A model generated the notes under the pieces. That model did no database searches. It worked only from the letters and a program-made list of their open reading frames with translations, and was not told the DNA's origin. The position numbers and the translations under genes were made by a program. A stretch of 64,000 nucleotides of DNA from Lunularia cruciata (Eukaryota; Streptophyta; Marchantiopsida; Lunulariales; Lunulariaceae), in the NCBI GenBank assembly GCA_948567375.1, contig OX419755.1, positions 82,168,218 to 82,232,217 of the forward strand, in the 5' to 3' direction. This document shows, in pieces, positions 1 to 10,547 of the stretch. Each line of letters begins with the position of its first letter. Positions within the stretch are counted from its first letter, which is position 1.

Positions 1-1290
1 ATGACCACCACTAATTGTAAAAAGTGAAAAGGATTTAGATACGGATTGGCATTCTAAGATTATCCATAAAATTGGTCTATTCTTTTCATATAATATGATC
101 AATGCAAATCATATGGCTCCCTAACTTAAAACTTTTTTTCTCTTCAAATTCTACCAAGTCACATAGACTTGACCTCCTTCTATAGATGCTTGGTATCATT
201 GGATATTACTAGAAATGCTCCCTGGGCCTTGTCTTTGCTTTATCCTTCTTTATTATCTCACACTTCTCGTACCTATACACTTCAGAGAAATTTTGAGTGC
301 CGTCAAATTATTGCCAATAATGCATTGTAAATTGAGTTTCACTATATATACTAACCCATCCAGTTTGAGGTGTGGCGCAACTAACAAAAAATCTCATATA
401 ATCATAGGCAATATTTCCAATACCTCAAGATCTACTCTTGTGAGGAGACTACCGGATCCATGATAGTATGCTAAGGGGATTATAACACAAAATTCCGGAT
501 TTTTTTCATTACTAATATCATCAAGTGGACACATTACGAGTAAATAAATTAGAAGTTTCTAAGTAGAATACTTGCTAATTAGGAGAAAGTCATGGTTTCT
601 TGTATGCATCACAAGGGAGAATAATATTTATTTCTTCTAGTATTTTTGTCCCATAATTTTATCCAACTTACAATGGCTCTAATGTACATAGCTCTTGGAG
701 AATTGGTTATAACTTTCTGAATGTGCTCGATGAGCATTGTGATAGCCTCAATGAACCTTTTCAAATAAGCTTTAAAATCAAGTATATCTTGGAGAAGTTA
801 TCTAACCAATCTAGGTTTTTTAGCATTGTGAAGATAATGTTGCATGTTACAAGAGATTATTTGTCTAATTCCCCCTCAAAGTTTTGCAATTTTGCTAAAC
901 TTAGAATCAATATCTTCATGTGCATCTAAGGATGAAATTGCCACATGGATGTCCTTGAAAAGCTTCTTGGAAAATATGAAGCTAGATTCATCAATTATTC
1001 CAATGTTTGCGAGGCCCGTAGCATCCTAGCAAGCTTTCTCATTTGTATTGGCTTGCTTTGGTAGTGAAAGCTTGGCCACCAATATTGTAGAATAAGAAAA
1101 AAAAAAGCAGACCATGTAAAATAACATGAAGGATGGGAAGACCCCATCAAGCAATACAAGGATTCTACTACCTTTTGTAGAATGAACAAGGACATAAATA
1201 TCCTTGGTGTCAAACCCAATATAGTCTAATTAGACATACAATATCTGTAGAAGCTTAAAACCACCTTTGTATATATACCCTAGGTTGTAG
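1..1290. other. Unassigned AT-rich sequence left of the T integrase
   Basis: No domain is recognisable on either strand. The longest open frames are under 85 codons and show no family signature. By position this should be the 3' part of element T (integrase tail, 3' untranslated region or LTR), because the T integrase reads into it on the minus strand. A minus-strand stretch at about 1,000-1,220 contains a YWWPSFHYQ string that faintly recalls an integrase zinc region, but the surroundings do not support it. Confidence 0.4.
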
Positions 1291-1294
1291 CTAG

Positions 1295-2400
1295 TGTGAG
1301 GAAAACCTTTTAGTTTCTCATGATAGCTTAAGAACCACTCGTGCAAATTGTAGTAAAGAGATCTTCAAGGAAACTCTTCACTGCTTCCCTATGCAACTCT
1401 CAACAATAAAAACACATTATATAGTACCATTTATACTTGTCTTATATGTGTTGATCTCAATTTATATTGTTGCCATATGAGTGTGTCAATGTGTCAAAAT
1501 GCATGTAATTTTTCAGCATAATTGGTAGGTGAACACTTCAAATTCTGTTGGGATGATGGGATGCAAGCCATATGTAAAGAAGAGTGTTTGCTTGGTAGTA
1601 ATCTTCTTTGTAGTGCAATATGCCTATAGTGCAACATGTAGCTTGATATTCCAATCTTAAGCATAGTTAAAAATGACTTTGTTAAGAATTTGAAATAATA
1701 GCCTATTAGCCTTCTCTATCAACCCATTTACCTTCAGATTGTAAGGAGTGATCTTTTTATACTTAATTTGAAATACTTTGTGAGAGATTCTATCAAGCTG
1801 TTTAGGAAGTGCACTCTTCTATCACAGACTAATTCCAAGGGACAACCATGCCAAGAGATAATGTTGAGAAACAAAAATTGAGCCACTATGTCAACATCAT
1901 CCTCTAAGTAGCTTTGGCCTCTACCCTCTTTTGTGGCATAATCTGTGCAAATCAAAATGTACCTCTTTTTTGGTTTACTTCATGATGGGTTGGATTGGAC
2001 AAGCAAAGCCTATCCTCCACTTCTTAAATGGTGTTAATGATAAGATGGGATATAGTGGCCATTATGTTGATGGAGTAGGTCTTCTAATCTTTTAACACAC
2101 ATCACAACCTCTTGATGCAGTCATGTACATCCTTGTATGTTGTTGGCCACCAATATCCAATTGCCAATATCTTCTTCATAGTGTTCTTCAACATGAAGTG
2201 CACTTTTACAACTTTTGAGTGAAGTGCTTGTATTACTCCTCCAACTTCTAAGGCTTCAAGACAATGTTGAAGTACTTTGTTTGGTCCCAATTTGAATGGA
2301 AAATTCTCCTTGATTTGATATGATCCCATCTTGTGCAAGAATACTGCATATTGCTCCAGATCCATCCTCAAAGGCTACTACAAGTTGCATAAGTATTGGT
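1295..2400 (-). pseudogene. T element integrase remnant
   Basis: Ty3/gypsy integrase on the minus strand, broken by stops. The HHCC zinc region lies at about 2,100-2,260, with the typical string GYWWPTTYKDVHDCIK. The catalytic core follows at about 1,560-1,955: first Asp in CTDYATK, second Asp in the CDRRVHF string, and the final Glu retained in NGLIEKAN, then a tail reading TTKQTLFFTYG. This NGL.EKAN form is typical of the non-chromovirus Tat/Athila side of plant gypsy elements. It continues directly from RNase H at 2,931 and is the 3' end of the same T copy whose RT lies at 10.5-11.6 kb; M2 separates the two halves. Several in-frame stops make it non-functional. Confidence 0.8.
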
Positions 2401-2931
2401 ATTCATCCAAATACCTTATATTTTGGTCTATTGTGATATGAAATAGCTCCTCATCAAGAAATTCATCTCCCACATCTTCAGTATGTTCTTGAGTTCTAAG
2501 CCTAGAGAGGAAGTCAATATTACCATGTTGCACTCCTTTATGGACTTGCATTATGTAAGTGAATTCCTACAAGAGGCGTATCCATCTTGTAGTGCGCCCA
2601 AAAAGGTTGGCCTTCTTCACTAGGTGTTGTAGTGCAAAATGATCTACATGAAACACAAACTTGTAACCTAGAAAATAGTGACAAAGTTTTTTACATGCAT
2701 ACACCATTCTAGGTGCCTCTCTTTTGGTAGTGGTGTACATTTTCTAAGCATCTAATAGTTGTCTACTTGCAAATTAAATAGGAAAATCTTTCTTACTACT
2801 ATCTTTTAGACCAATTACTACTCCTATTGTTGTTGAAGAGGTATCTACATACACATGAAACAAACTATCCAAATCAAGAGTTTGCGTGGTAGGTGCTTCT
2901 ACCAACTTGGTCTTCACTACTACAAAGGCCT
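2400..2931 (-). pseudogene. T element RNase H remnant
   Basis: Minus-strand RNase H of a Ty3/gypsy polyprotein. It starts in mid-domain with KAFVVVKTKLVEAPTT, followed by the catalytic-Asp string VYVDTSSTTIG at about 2,840-2,870, then YTTTKREAPRMVYACKKL, DHFALQHLV and NIDFLSRL near 2,500. The last matches the usual ADxLSR end of the domain. Its N-terminal neighbour (end of RT, ...KKSKEYLWGT) lies at 10,548, on the far side of the inserted M2 element, so protein continuity across the gap shows the insertion. Stops replace several residues. It is part of the T scaffold and belongs with the integrase just downstream. Confidence 0.8.
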
Positions 2932-3217
2932 TGTCATGCATATATACATTGCTACACAACATATATTGCTATCAACATCATACCTTATAGAAGCACAACT
3001 CACACATGAATTCTCAGTGCCATAATAATTAGTTCTTTCTTCCACTTAGATCACACTCAAATCAGATCTGTACTCAATCCTTCACTCAAGAATTTGCCAA
3101 CAATTGTGCACTAATTACAATCAAGTCATACCCACTCTAGTAAGAGACTCCAAGTGATGCTTACCAATCTCTGTCCACCATAGCCAAGAACTCAAGGGAT
3201 GAACATTAGAGAAGTGC
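2932..3217 (-). repeat. M2 3' LTR fragment
   Basis: Matches the second half of the M1 LTR (63,340-63,628), including the phrases around the GAGTTCTTGGCTATGGTGG block and a terminal block of about 75 bp ending in GCATGACA. The first half of the LTR is missing; the break is at about 3,217, where M leader sequence begins. Confidence 0.75.
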
Positions 3218-3320
3218 ACAACATGCACTCTCACAATTTGTAGACCATCACTTCCTTGCCTCACTAGAGAGAAACATAAGTAGTCTGATTAGTCATCACT
3301 TTAGCCTCACTATCAAGAGT
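3218..3320 (-). other. M2 leader, distal piece
   Basis: Aligns with M1 at about 54,717-54,800, with the shared string ACTTATGTTTCTCT. It is the continuation of the M2 leader across inserted LTR A, and it carries the left TSD copy of LTR A (AGAGT, 3,316-3,320; right copy AGAGC, 7,151-7,155). Confidence 0.75.
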
Positions 3321-3402
3321 TGTGGTACCCACATTTTTGGCTTTTTTTGTTTTTGTTCTATTTTGAAGAAGAAGTGTATAGACAAAGTCATATTGAACCC
3401 AA

Positions 3403-6137
3403 ATGGCATTGGAAGGAGAAGAATTGTATCTTTGGTTTGTAACCCAAAGTAAAGTGACTTTGTGTCAGAAGCAAAGTACTCGGATCATATCTGTCGGAGT
3501 TCAATTTGAAGTAAGGATACTTCACCTCGGGGTGATCAACCCACAATGTAAAAGAAATCTTTGGGGTTGGAAATTCAAGATTGTACCACACACAAAAACA
3601 GCTAAGGCACAAGCAGGAGGAATTGACAATGATAGGAGAAGTGTATGCAGAAGGTGTGATTTCTTGGTAGACAAGCATTCAAAGAATGATTGAGAAACAT
3701 TGGACTATAAAGTCAGGTTTCAAATCAAGAAAGAGACAAATGACAAGTGAATTTCCTTTGCCTCTGTGGAGTCATCTTGAGGGAGACCAAGGAAGATGAG
3801 TAGTAGTGAGTGAAGTTTTGGGGGAATCCAGAGGGATTTAGAGTTGCACATCCAAAGGACAGGAGAATTTTGTTGCCAAAGCATATCACAAAGGAGAGTA
3901 GAATAAAAGGAATCAGGAAGTGCACTACATTGGGAGTGAGGAACCCAATGATTAGGAGGTTAGATGTGATGGCTCGCACCAAAGTTCTCAGTAAACTTTG
4001 TATTACTTTCCTTGCATGGAATTGGAACTTGAGTTTTCCCAATTTCATGGTAGAGATTGCGGTCAGTAAGTGGTAGGGAAGAGAGACAATCTGGCTCAAT
4101 GGACAGAGTTGGATTGGAGATTGGTTAGGAAGAGAGTGGGGAAGAGCATGGGGTTACATTCTTGGGGAAAGGAGAAGTTGTAAAAGAAATCCAAGAAATC
4201 AGAAATTCGTTCACCTCAAAGTGGTATGAAGAATGGGTACAAGGTGGAGATTTATTTGGACCCATTTGGAGAAGTATTGTAGGTGCAATGATGGCATTGT
4301 TTAAATCCAAATGCACCACCTATGTTACTAAGCAGTAGGTAGTGTTCTTCCATAAAATGTTTGCAGGAGAGCCAATCAATTGGGCAAAGTGTTTATATGA
4401 GTGGACACAATAGATGGTGCTAAATTGGAGGAGTTTGACACCACCGCTTTATTTTGTTCCTTGTGTAGTGCATTTTTACCTTGGGTTGAATTTTTTGAGT
4501 AGCAATGAGAAGGTTGTTTCTCACTTCCATCCCGATTTGCATCAAGAAGCCAATGACAAGGAGCGATAGTACACTTGGCAATTGAGAAGCAATGACAACT
4601 ATTATGCGAGAATGGGACAAGATAGAAAGATGTTTGTACCCTTGCCAAGAAAGAAGAAGAGAAGTTGACCTAAGGTGGAGAGCTTGCAAGTGCAGCCTTG
4701 AAAGTTAAGAAGGATTGGGTAGAGAGAAGGAAAGCAAATCCAACATATTGCACCAAAAGAGGAGGTCAAATTGGAAGGCAAAGCAGAGTCTGCATCAGAG
4801 AGGTTAGAGGAAGAAGAACTAGAGTTAACCTTGCAAAGTGAAGAATCCAACAAGGAGAGTGAGGGTGAAGCCGAGGTGCAGAAAGATCAAGAGAAGCTGA
4901 TTTCCCTGCAGGAAGTACTTGAGCAAGAGGAGGCAGGAGAAGGAATTATGGCGGAGTTAGTGATCAAAGAAGAAGAAGGATTCGTGGCCAAGCTGAGCCA
5001 ATACACACAAGAAGGAGAAAGTTTGAATGTGGCACATCAACTCATCAATTTGGGTGACAATGAAAGTATGGAGGATGATGTATCATTGACAATAAGAAGA
5101 TCCTGACTTTGTAGTAAAGCATCGGACTCAAAAAGGAAGAGCAAGATTGATGAAGTCACTAAAGAAAAAGAAGAAGAGGAAGCAGGGTGTGAGAGAGTAG
5201 AGTACATTCAAGATGTTGTATGTTTGCTATTGTTGTAGATGGAGAAGAAGAAGGAGATGCAAACTAGATATCTCCATGTGTAGAATGTATTGCAGGTGTT
5301 GGAGAAATTAGAATTTGAGAATCTGAAGTTGCAAGAGAGCATGATCAGAGGAGAGGAAGAAAGAGAAATATTGCAAGTAGATGCAGTGTTGCAGAAGAAG
5401 ATAAATGAAAATCTGCAAGAAAAGTATGAGAAGCAAAGAAGAGAGTTAGCAGTGAAAGTGAGGGAAGTCACGCAAGAGAGAATTTGGGTAGAGAAGTTAC
5501 AAGCCGAAGTAAAGTTATAGCAAGACAATAGAAGGGAATTGGTTGAAGCTAAGGAAGAAGAGCTTGATGCATTCCAATAGAAAGTAGAAGAGAAGACAAC
5601 AAGCAGCCTGGCAAAGGGAATTGACCAAGCGCCATCAAGAAGAAGGAAGGCTGAGAGATTTTGTGAAGATATTGGAGGTAAAGATTGATCAATATGTGAA
5701 GGAGTTGGAGGATCGCACAGCAGAGTATGAGGAGGAGTTGAATATAAGTAAAGTTGTGATGGAGGAGGAGAGACAAAAGAAGCAATCAGCGAAATCAGTT
5801 GAAGAAGCAATCATAGAGATGAAGGTGAGGTTAATCATTGAAGCCAAAGTAAGACTAGAGGAATTGAGATTACACAAGTTATGATTGCTTGTGCAGGAGA
5901 CAAGGAGTAAAAATTGCAAAGGAAAAAGACTTGAATGCCTTGTTAATCAATCTTAGAACTCGGATAGATAGGAAGATGTTAGATGTAGAGAATAACATTT
6001 CTATCAGGCTGGATTTGATTAAATTGGAGTTAGATAATCTTCAGAATATGGTATATATCAGACTTGAAGTAAGAGAGGTAGGAATGCAGGTGTCTTTGGA
6101 TCAGTTACCTGAGCCATTAGAGAAGATTGGGTTGTGA
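3403..6137 (+). pseudogene. LTR-embedded ORF of T, copy A (WNWNL / CxxC / coiled coil)
   Basis: Broken reading frame inside U3 of LTR A. The N-terminal part (3,403-4,450) is heavily interrupted but has FLAWNWNLSFPNFMVEIA at about 4,005-4,060, repeated in LTR C (52,755-52,810), with the same C-terminal half recognisable in LTR B. A CxxC pair, FCSLCSAFLPWVEF, follows at about 4,450 and aligns with LLCTFCSALLFRVEP in copy B. From 4,771 to 6,137 comes a Glu/Lys-rich region predicted by eye as coiled coil, in three frames separated by single stops or shifts, with a conserved end (NALLINLRTRIDRKM, then SIRLDLIKLELDNL) also present in copy B. I do not recognise the family and assign no function. It could be a captured host gene or an accessory retroelement ORF; the same residues kept in several divergent LTRs argue for former coding function. 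Confidence 0.65.
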
Positions 6138-6397
6138 GGTAAGGTTACCTATGAGGTTAATTGCAGATCAAAGTGAAGACGTGTTAGGATTGGTAAAAGA
6201 GTTTGTAGTTGTAGAACCCAAAGTACATGAGGTGAAGGGATTTTCTTTGGGTTTGGAAGCCGAAGTCAAGGTAGACATCAGATCAGATTAGGACCAATTT
6301 TGAGATAAGAGGAGGCATATATCAAGAGATGCATTGTCATTTTGGATTTGTAGGTTGATAAAGTTGTTGGGAAACAATTTAGGAGGTTAGATAACTA

Positions 6398-6503
6398 TCA
6401 AGAGCTCAATCTATTTAAAGCAAATCTTTGCAATAAAATGTTGTTTAGTGTCAAGAGCTCAATCTATTTAAAGCAAATCTTTGCAATAAAATGTTGTTTA
6501 GTT
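6398..6503 (+). promoter_or_regulatory. Tandem 53-bp TATA-containing duplication in LTR A
   Basis: Two adjacent 53-bp units (6,398-6,450 and 6,451-6,503) differ only in the last base. Each contains CTATTTAAAG, a good TATA box. LTR D has one such box (about 8,695-8,705, minus) and LTR E has TATATAAG (35,857-35,864, minus). The position, about 700 bp before the LTR end, fits the LTR promoter. Whether both boxes were used cannot be told. Confidence 0.7.
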
Positions 6504-7150
6504 TTCATTACTCTTGAGAATAGATAAGCAAAGTGTTGTGAAGTAGTGCTCATCGCTTGAGCTTAATTCCAAGTATTAATTTTGTGTTTGTGTTTGTGTT
6601 TGTGAGTGTGTGGAGAATTTTGGATTGCAAATTAGTGTGCTTATTGGATGTTAAATTCTATAGTCTTGATCTTCATTCTGTGTGTTTGATCTTGAGTGAA
6701 GTGCAATTGGAGCAATGCCTTGACAAATCTGAGAGAAATTGTAGTGTTGGCAATATTTTGCATTTATGAGTGCAACATTGAGTTGATGTAAATAAATTTC
6801 AATCAAGGAAGTTGTGCCTTCAATGGAGGGATGGAACACAATTTTTGAGGTGAATTTTATGTAGTGAAGTAGTCATTTTTGGGAGGAATCTAGATCATCA
6901 CAATCAAGATTTGTTTGGACAAAATTTCATGGAATTGTGATTAAGGAATGTTAATTTGTGAAAAGACTAAGAGTCAATGCTTGTTACTCTCTTTTGGATG
7001 TAGTTTCCACCAAAGATATTATAGAAGAACTCAAGAAGAACTACATTGTTACTATTTGCTTCATATTTGGATATTTTTGACTGATAGATCTATGGGAACA
7101 AACTTTACTTACTTGATTACCACAAAAGTAATATTTGCTAGGTTGTCACA

Positions 7151-8025
7151 AGAGCACACTAGAGCATCAATGCTCAAAAGTCAAGGTACCTCACACAAAC
7201 ATGATGCAAAAACAAGAAGAAAAGAATGGAGGAGGTCCAATCACAAGAAGTCTAAATAAAACCCTCCATCTCATAAATCAACATCAGATTGACTTTACTA
7301 CCATTTGGCATTTGACCTAATAGGAGTGACTTCCTACTCCTAAGCTACCAAGATCACCAAGAATGGGATCAAACTACCTCACCTAGCCAAAGCTACATGG
7401 GTATAAGTATTAGTTGACCAATCACTAGGATAACAAGTGAAGATGGACCATTTGACTAGGGCACCAGTCTTGGAACCAAAGATATGGAGTGCAAACTCTA
7501 TTGTGCACAATCTAGAATGGTAGGCAGATTTTGCCAAACAATGACAAAAAATTCATCTAAACTAGCTAACACCAGCTTGTTGGCTCTTCTAGTCCTTTGT
7601 AGCCCCTCTAGCCCATAGCCTATGCCTTGAAGCCTCTAAACACCAAAATTCAGCCAAATGAGACCTTTCTTCTAACCAAGCTCCAAATCTAGCAAACCTT
7701 CTTCAAATCTTCACCAAGCTTCACCCAACTTTGGCCAACTCAAGCACTAGTTAGGGAAATTTAGGCAACCTCCACCAATGTGACCTACCTCTTTTATAGT
7801 TAGTTGACCACCAAATCCTTTGCTAACTCTCAACTCAAGTCAAATTGAGAGGATGAGGATCTCCAAAACCCTAATTCAAGAGGATGGATTCCCAAATCCA
7901 CCTTTAGCTTTGCATCTTGAGCTCAATTTGCACAAAATTGACCATACTTTCACCTCTTGGGCTCAAGTCAAACACCCAGATCTATCTCAGATTGACTCAA
8001 TTTTCAAAATTTGGCCAACACTTCC
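7151..8025 (-). other. M2 leader, central piece
   Basis: Non-coding leader of M2 aligning by eye with M1 at 53,900-54,715; long runs are nearly identical, for example around TTGTTTGGCAAAATCTGCC. Bounded by the TSDs of LTR A (7,151-7,155) and LTR D (8,021-8,025). Confidence 0.75.
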
Positions 8026-9933
8026 TATGACAACTCAACAAATATCACTTTTGCAGTAATTGGGTAAGTAAAGTTTGTTCCCGCAAAGATACAATTTAGA
8101 ATTTGTCAAATACAAAGTCAAATGTCACAATGTAGTTCTTCTTGGTTGCGTCTTTAATCTCTCAGGTAGAAACCACACCCAAAAGAGAGTAACAAGCACT
8201 GACTCGCAGTCTTGTCACAAATTAATACTTCTTAATCACAACTCCATCAAATCTCCCCAAACAATCTTGATTGTGATGATTCAGGCTCTCCCAAAAATGA
8301 CACTTCACTGCAAAATGATTTTGCCTCAGAATTGTGTTCCACCTCTCCACTTAAGGCACAACCTCCTCAATTGAAATTGCTTCATATCAACTTTGCACTG
8401 TACTCACAAATGCAAAATACTACCAACACTACAATTCCTCTCAGATTTGTCAAGGCATTGCTTTGATTGCACTTCACTCAGGATCAAACACATAGAGTAA
8501 AGATCAAGGTTGCAAAATCCAACATCCAACAAGCACACTGATTTGCACTTCAAAATTCTCCACACACTCACAAACACAATCACAAAGTTGATACTCGAAA
8601 TTAAGCCCAAACAATGAGCACTACTTCATAGCACTTTGCTTTATCTATTCTCAAAAATTATGAGCATTGAACAACATATGACTACAAATGCCACCTTTAA
8701 ATAGTAAAGCAAACAACAGTTCTAACAACTATGCCATTTCCTAACAACTATTCTAACCTGTAGATCCGAAATGACAATGCACCTCTTCATATCTGTCTCT
8801 TCAGATCTCAAATCTGTTACTACTTTGATCCAATGTCTACTTCTTCCTTGGCTTCTAATCCCGAAGTAACTTCACTTACTACTCTCTCCTCAAGTTTCAC
8901 AACTCCTAATTCTCCTACCAAATTACTACTTCTTTATTTTGATCTACAATTACACTAGTGGGAAATCTATCTAACTTCTTATCTTCCAACCCACTCTTCT
9001 CTAAAGTGTCAAATGTCAAATCTAAAGACACCTGCACTCCTATCTCTCTTACTTTGGGTCTAACTTCTATCAATTACTTTACTAATTCTACTATGTCATC
9101 ATCAATAATTGTAATTGAAAGCATGGGTACACTATCTTTGCTTTCAATTTGCAACCCACTTTCCCCTAATCACTCATGTAACTGACCGAAGGACACTTAC
9201 TATCTGATCCTGCACTTTGGTTCATTCACTATTACTATTTCTCTTCTAATTCTATCATATCTTTAATCAGAATTGAAATTGAAATCATGGGTATCCTAAA
9301 TATCTTCTTTCCTACTCTAACTTCCTCTAATGCCTCTTGCAAGATTCCCAAAGTCACTTTCACTGCACTCCGAGGTCCGACTACCTCAAGTTGAATCATA
9401 TTTGTCTTGAGGCAAAGTCTTTAGACCGAAGTCATATAAACCTAAAGCTCAAAGTCCAAAATCCGAAGACACCAATCCGAAGAACCTCAACCTGAAGTCC
9501 TTCAACTACTTTGTACATCTACTTCCAAAACTTCAAATACTTGTAACTTCTTCTACAGACCTCCAAACTCTATGATTTTGGTGGCAATGGAAACTTCTGA
9601 ATAATATGCTTCCAACAAGATATAACATGTATGATTTGAACCATTTTCAATGAGATACAGCCCCCGCAAGAACCCTGACATGTAACCTCCATTTCGATTG
9701 CAAAGAAACCCTCCTTCAGTGTTTGGTCCGAGTTTTTCCCTCCTCTGACATAAAATAAGCTTCTTCGGGTCTGATCAAATCCGAGTCCTTCTTCCTCCAA
9801 TAAAAATTTGACTTCCTCAGGCCTGATCAAAACACAACTTTCCACTCATTTGGTTTCAATTTGGTTTCAATTTGGTTTCCACAAGGCACTTCTTCTTTAA
9901 AACTTGTCCAAAATGAAAAATGCGGGTACCACA
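8026..9933 (-). mobile_element. Solo T-type LTR, copy D (1.91 kb, short form)
   Basis: Minus-strand LTR with the same ends as copies A and B (TGTGGTACCC at 9,933, TTGTCATA at 8,026) and a perfect 5-bp TSD, CTTCC, at 8,021-8,025 and 9,934-9,938. Removing it restores the M leader sequence. It is half the length of A and B: the U3 lacks the WNWNL and CxxC region and keeps only a different N-terminal segment plus the end of the coiled-coil ORF. Its R/U5 part (8,026-8,720) aligns closely with LTR A at 6,400-7,150, with one TATA box. Confidence 0.85.
8950..9845 (-). pseudogene. LTR-embedded ORF of T, copy D (truncated form)
   Basis: Minus-strand coding remnant in the short LTR. The start (9,845-9,570) encodes Gly/Arg-rich imperfect repeats, including GLGFDQTRRSLFYVRGG and a partly matching KNSDQTLKEGF, followed by a Cys-containing stretch. 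Near 9,060 it ends with RPKVREIGVQVSLD, which matches RLEVREVGMQVSLD at the end of the copy A ORF. The region between is broken. The central motifs of copies A and B are absent, so this is a deleted or alternative version. Function unknown. Confidence 0.5.
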
Positions 9934-10130
9934 CTTCCACATACCATCTACCTCATTGCCAAATTTGCATCAACTCACATAGGGCTTACACACACAATCA
10001 CTCTCAAGGAAATTGAGGACCATGATCAAATGTATCAACAATCAACCAAGCTTGGAGATACTACCAACATCCTTAGGTCCCTACACCAGATTTCCCCTTC
10101 ACTCTCACTTCTCTAAGGTAATAACTTCTT
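9934..10130 (-). other. M2 leader, proximal piece
   Basis: Aligns with M1 at 53,750-53,890 (GGTATCTCCAAG, ATTTGGCAATGAGG). No primer-binding site can be named with confidence here or in M1. Confidence 0.7.
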
Positions 10131-10543
10131 TCTTCCACTTGAATCACACTTAAATCATATGTACACTATCCTTCACTCAACAATCTGCCAACAATCGGGC
10201 ACTGATTATAGTCAAGCCACACCCACTCTAGCTAAGAGACTCTAGGTGATGCTCACTAGCCTTTATCCACCATAGCTACGAACTCAAAGGCTCAACATCA
10301 AAGAGTGAGCTCTCTAGAGTTGCACTTTGAAGGTATACCTCTTTGCTCAACCTAGATCTTTAGCCCTTACGGTGCCACCAACATCTAATGGTGTGAATGG
10401 TGCAAGTGTAGTGGGTCCCACCATGTGATCAATAGCCCTAACATAAAATCAAATCACCAACAAGCAGTCTATGAGTAACTAACAAAATACCTAGACCAAC
10501 ACTACCACTCCAACATCCGAGTAACCTAGCTTTGGTCCAAGCA
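10131..10543 (-). repeat. M2 5' LTR
   Basis: Aligns with the M1 LTR from its CTAGATTACTTGG region onward (53,310-53,735 and 63,110-63,535). It lacks the 75-bp block that ends both 3' LTR copies. Its right edge joins the T RT coding sequence on the minus strand. Confidence 0.75.
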
Positions 10544-10547
10544 TGCT

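Larger units (their letters stand above)
3321..7150 (+). mobile_element. Solo T-type LTR, copy A (3.83 kb)
   Basis: A single long LTR starting TGTGGTACCC and ending GTTGTCACA, flanked by AGAGT and AGAGC. The one mismatch is a transition, and the uninterrupted family sequence (M1, about 54,716) has the AGAGC version. Copies B and D share both ends, and copy E with the same 3' end is followed directly by a primer-binding site, which is why this is an LTR and not a small element. The layout is a U3 of about 3 kb holding an ORF (3,403-6,137), a duplicated TATA block at 6,398-6,503, then about 650 bp of R/U5. It sits inside the M2 leader. Confidence 0.85.
2932..10543 (-). mobile_element. M2: deletion derivative of the M retrotransposon
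   Basis: A minus-strand copy of the same family as M1 (53.3-63.6 kb) that keeps only LTR and untranslated leader. In element order it has a 5' LTR (10,543 to about 10,130), a leader (10,130-9,934, 8,025-7,151 and 3,320-3,218) and a 3' LTR fragment (about 3,217-2,932). The leader aligns by eye with 53,740-54,820 over long stretches. At about 3,217 it jumps directly into the middle of an LTR, so all gag-pol is missing. Two solo T-LTRs (A and D) are inserted in the leader. The flanks are the T RT on the right and T RNase H on the left. I could not fix a clean TSD. It is non-autonomous, without any ORF of its own. Confidence 0.8.

Noticed and set aside
995-1219. Minus-strand frame with YWWPSFHYQ as a second integrase zinc region
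   Set aside because: No His/Cys ligands or neighbouring motifs; a true zinc region of T lies at 2,100-2,260.
3388-3678. 96-codon minus-strand frame opposite the start of the LTR A ORF
   Set aside because: Shadow of the plus-strand frame; no motif and not kept in other copies.
5208-5810. 200-codon minus-strand frame rich in Ser and Leu
   Set aside because: Reverse complement of the purine-rich coiled-coil coding sequence of LTR A; open only because of composition.
3321-6137. LTR ORF taken as an ordinary host gene
   Set aside because: The whole unit has LTR ends and TSDs, recurs in several copies, and copy E is followed by a primer site.
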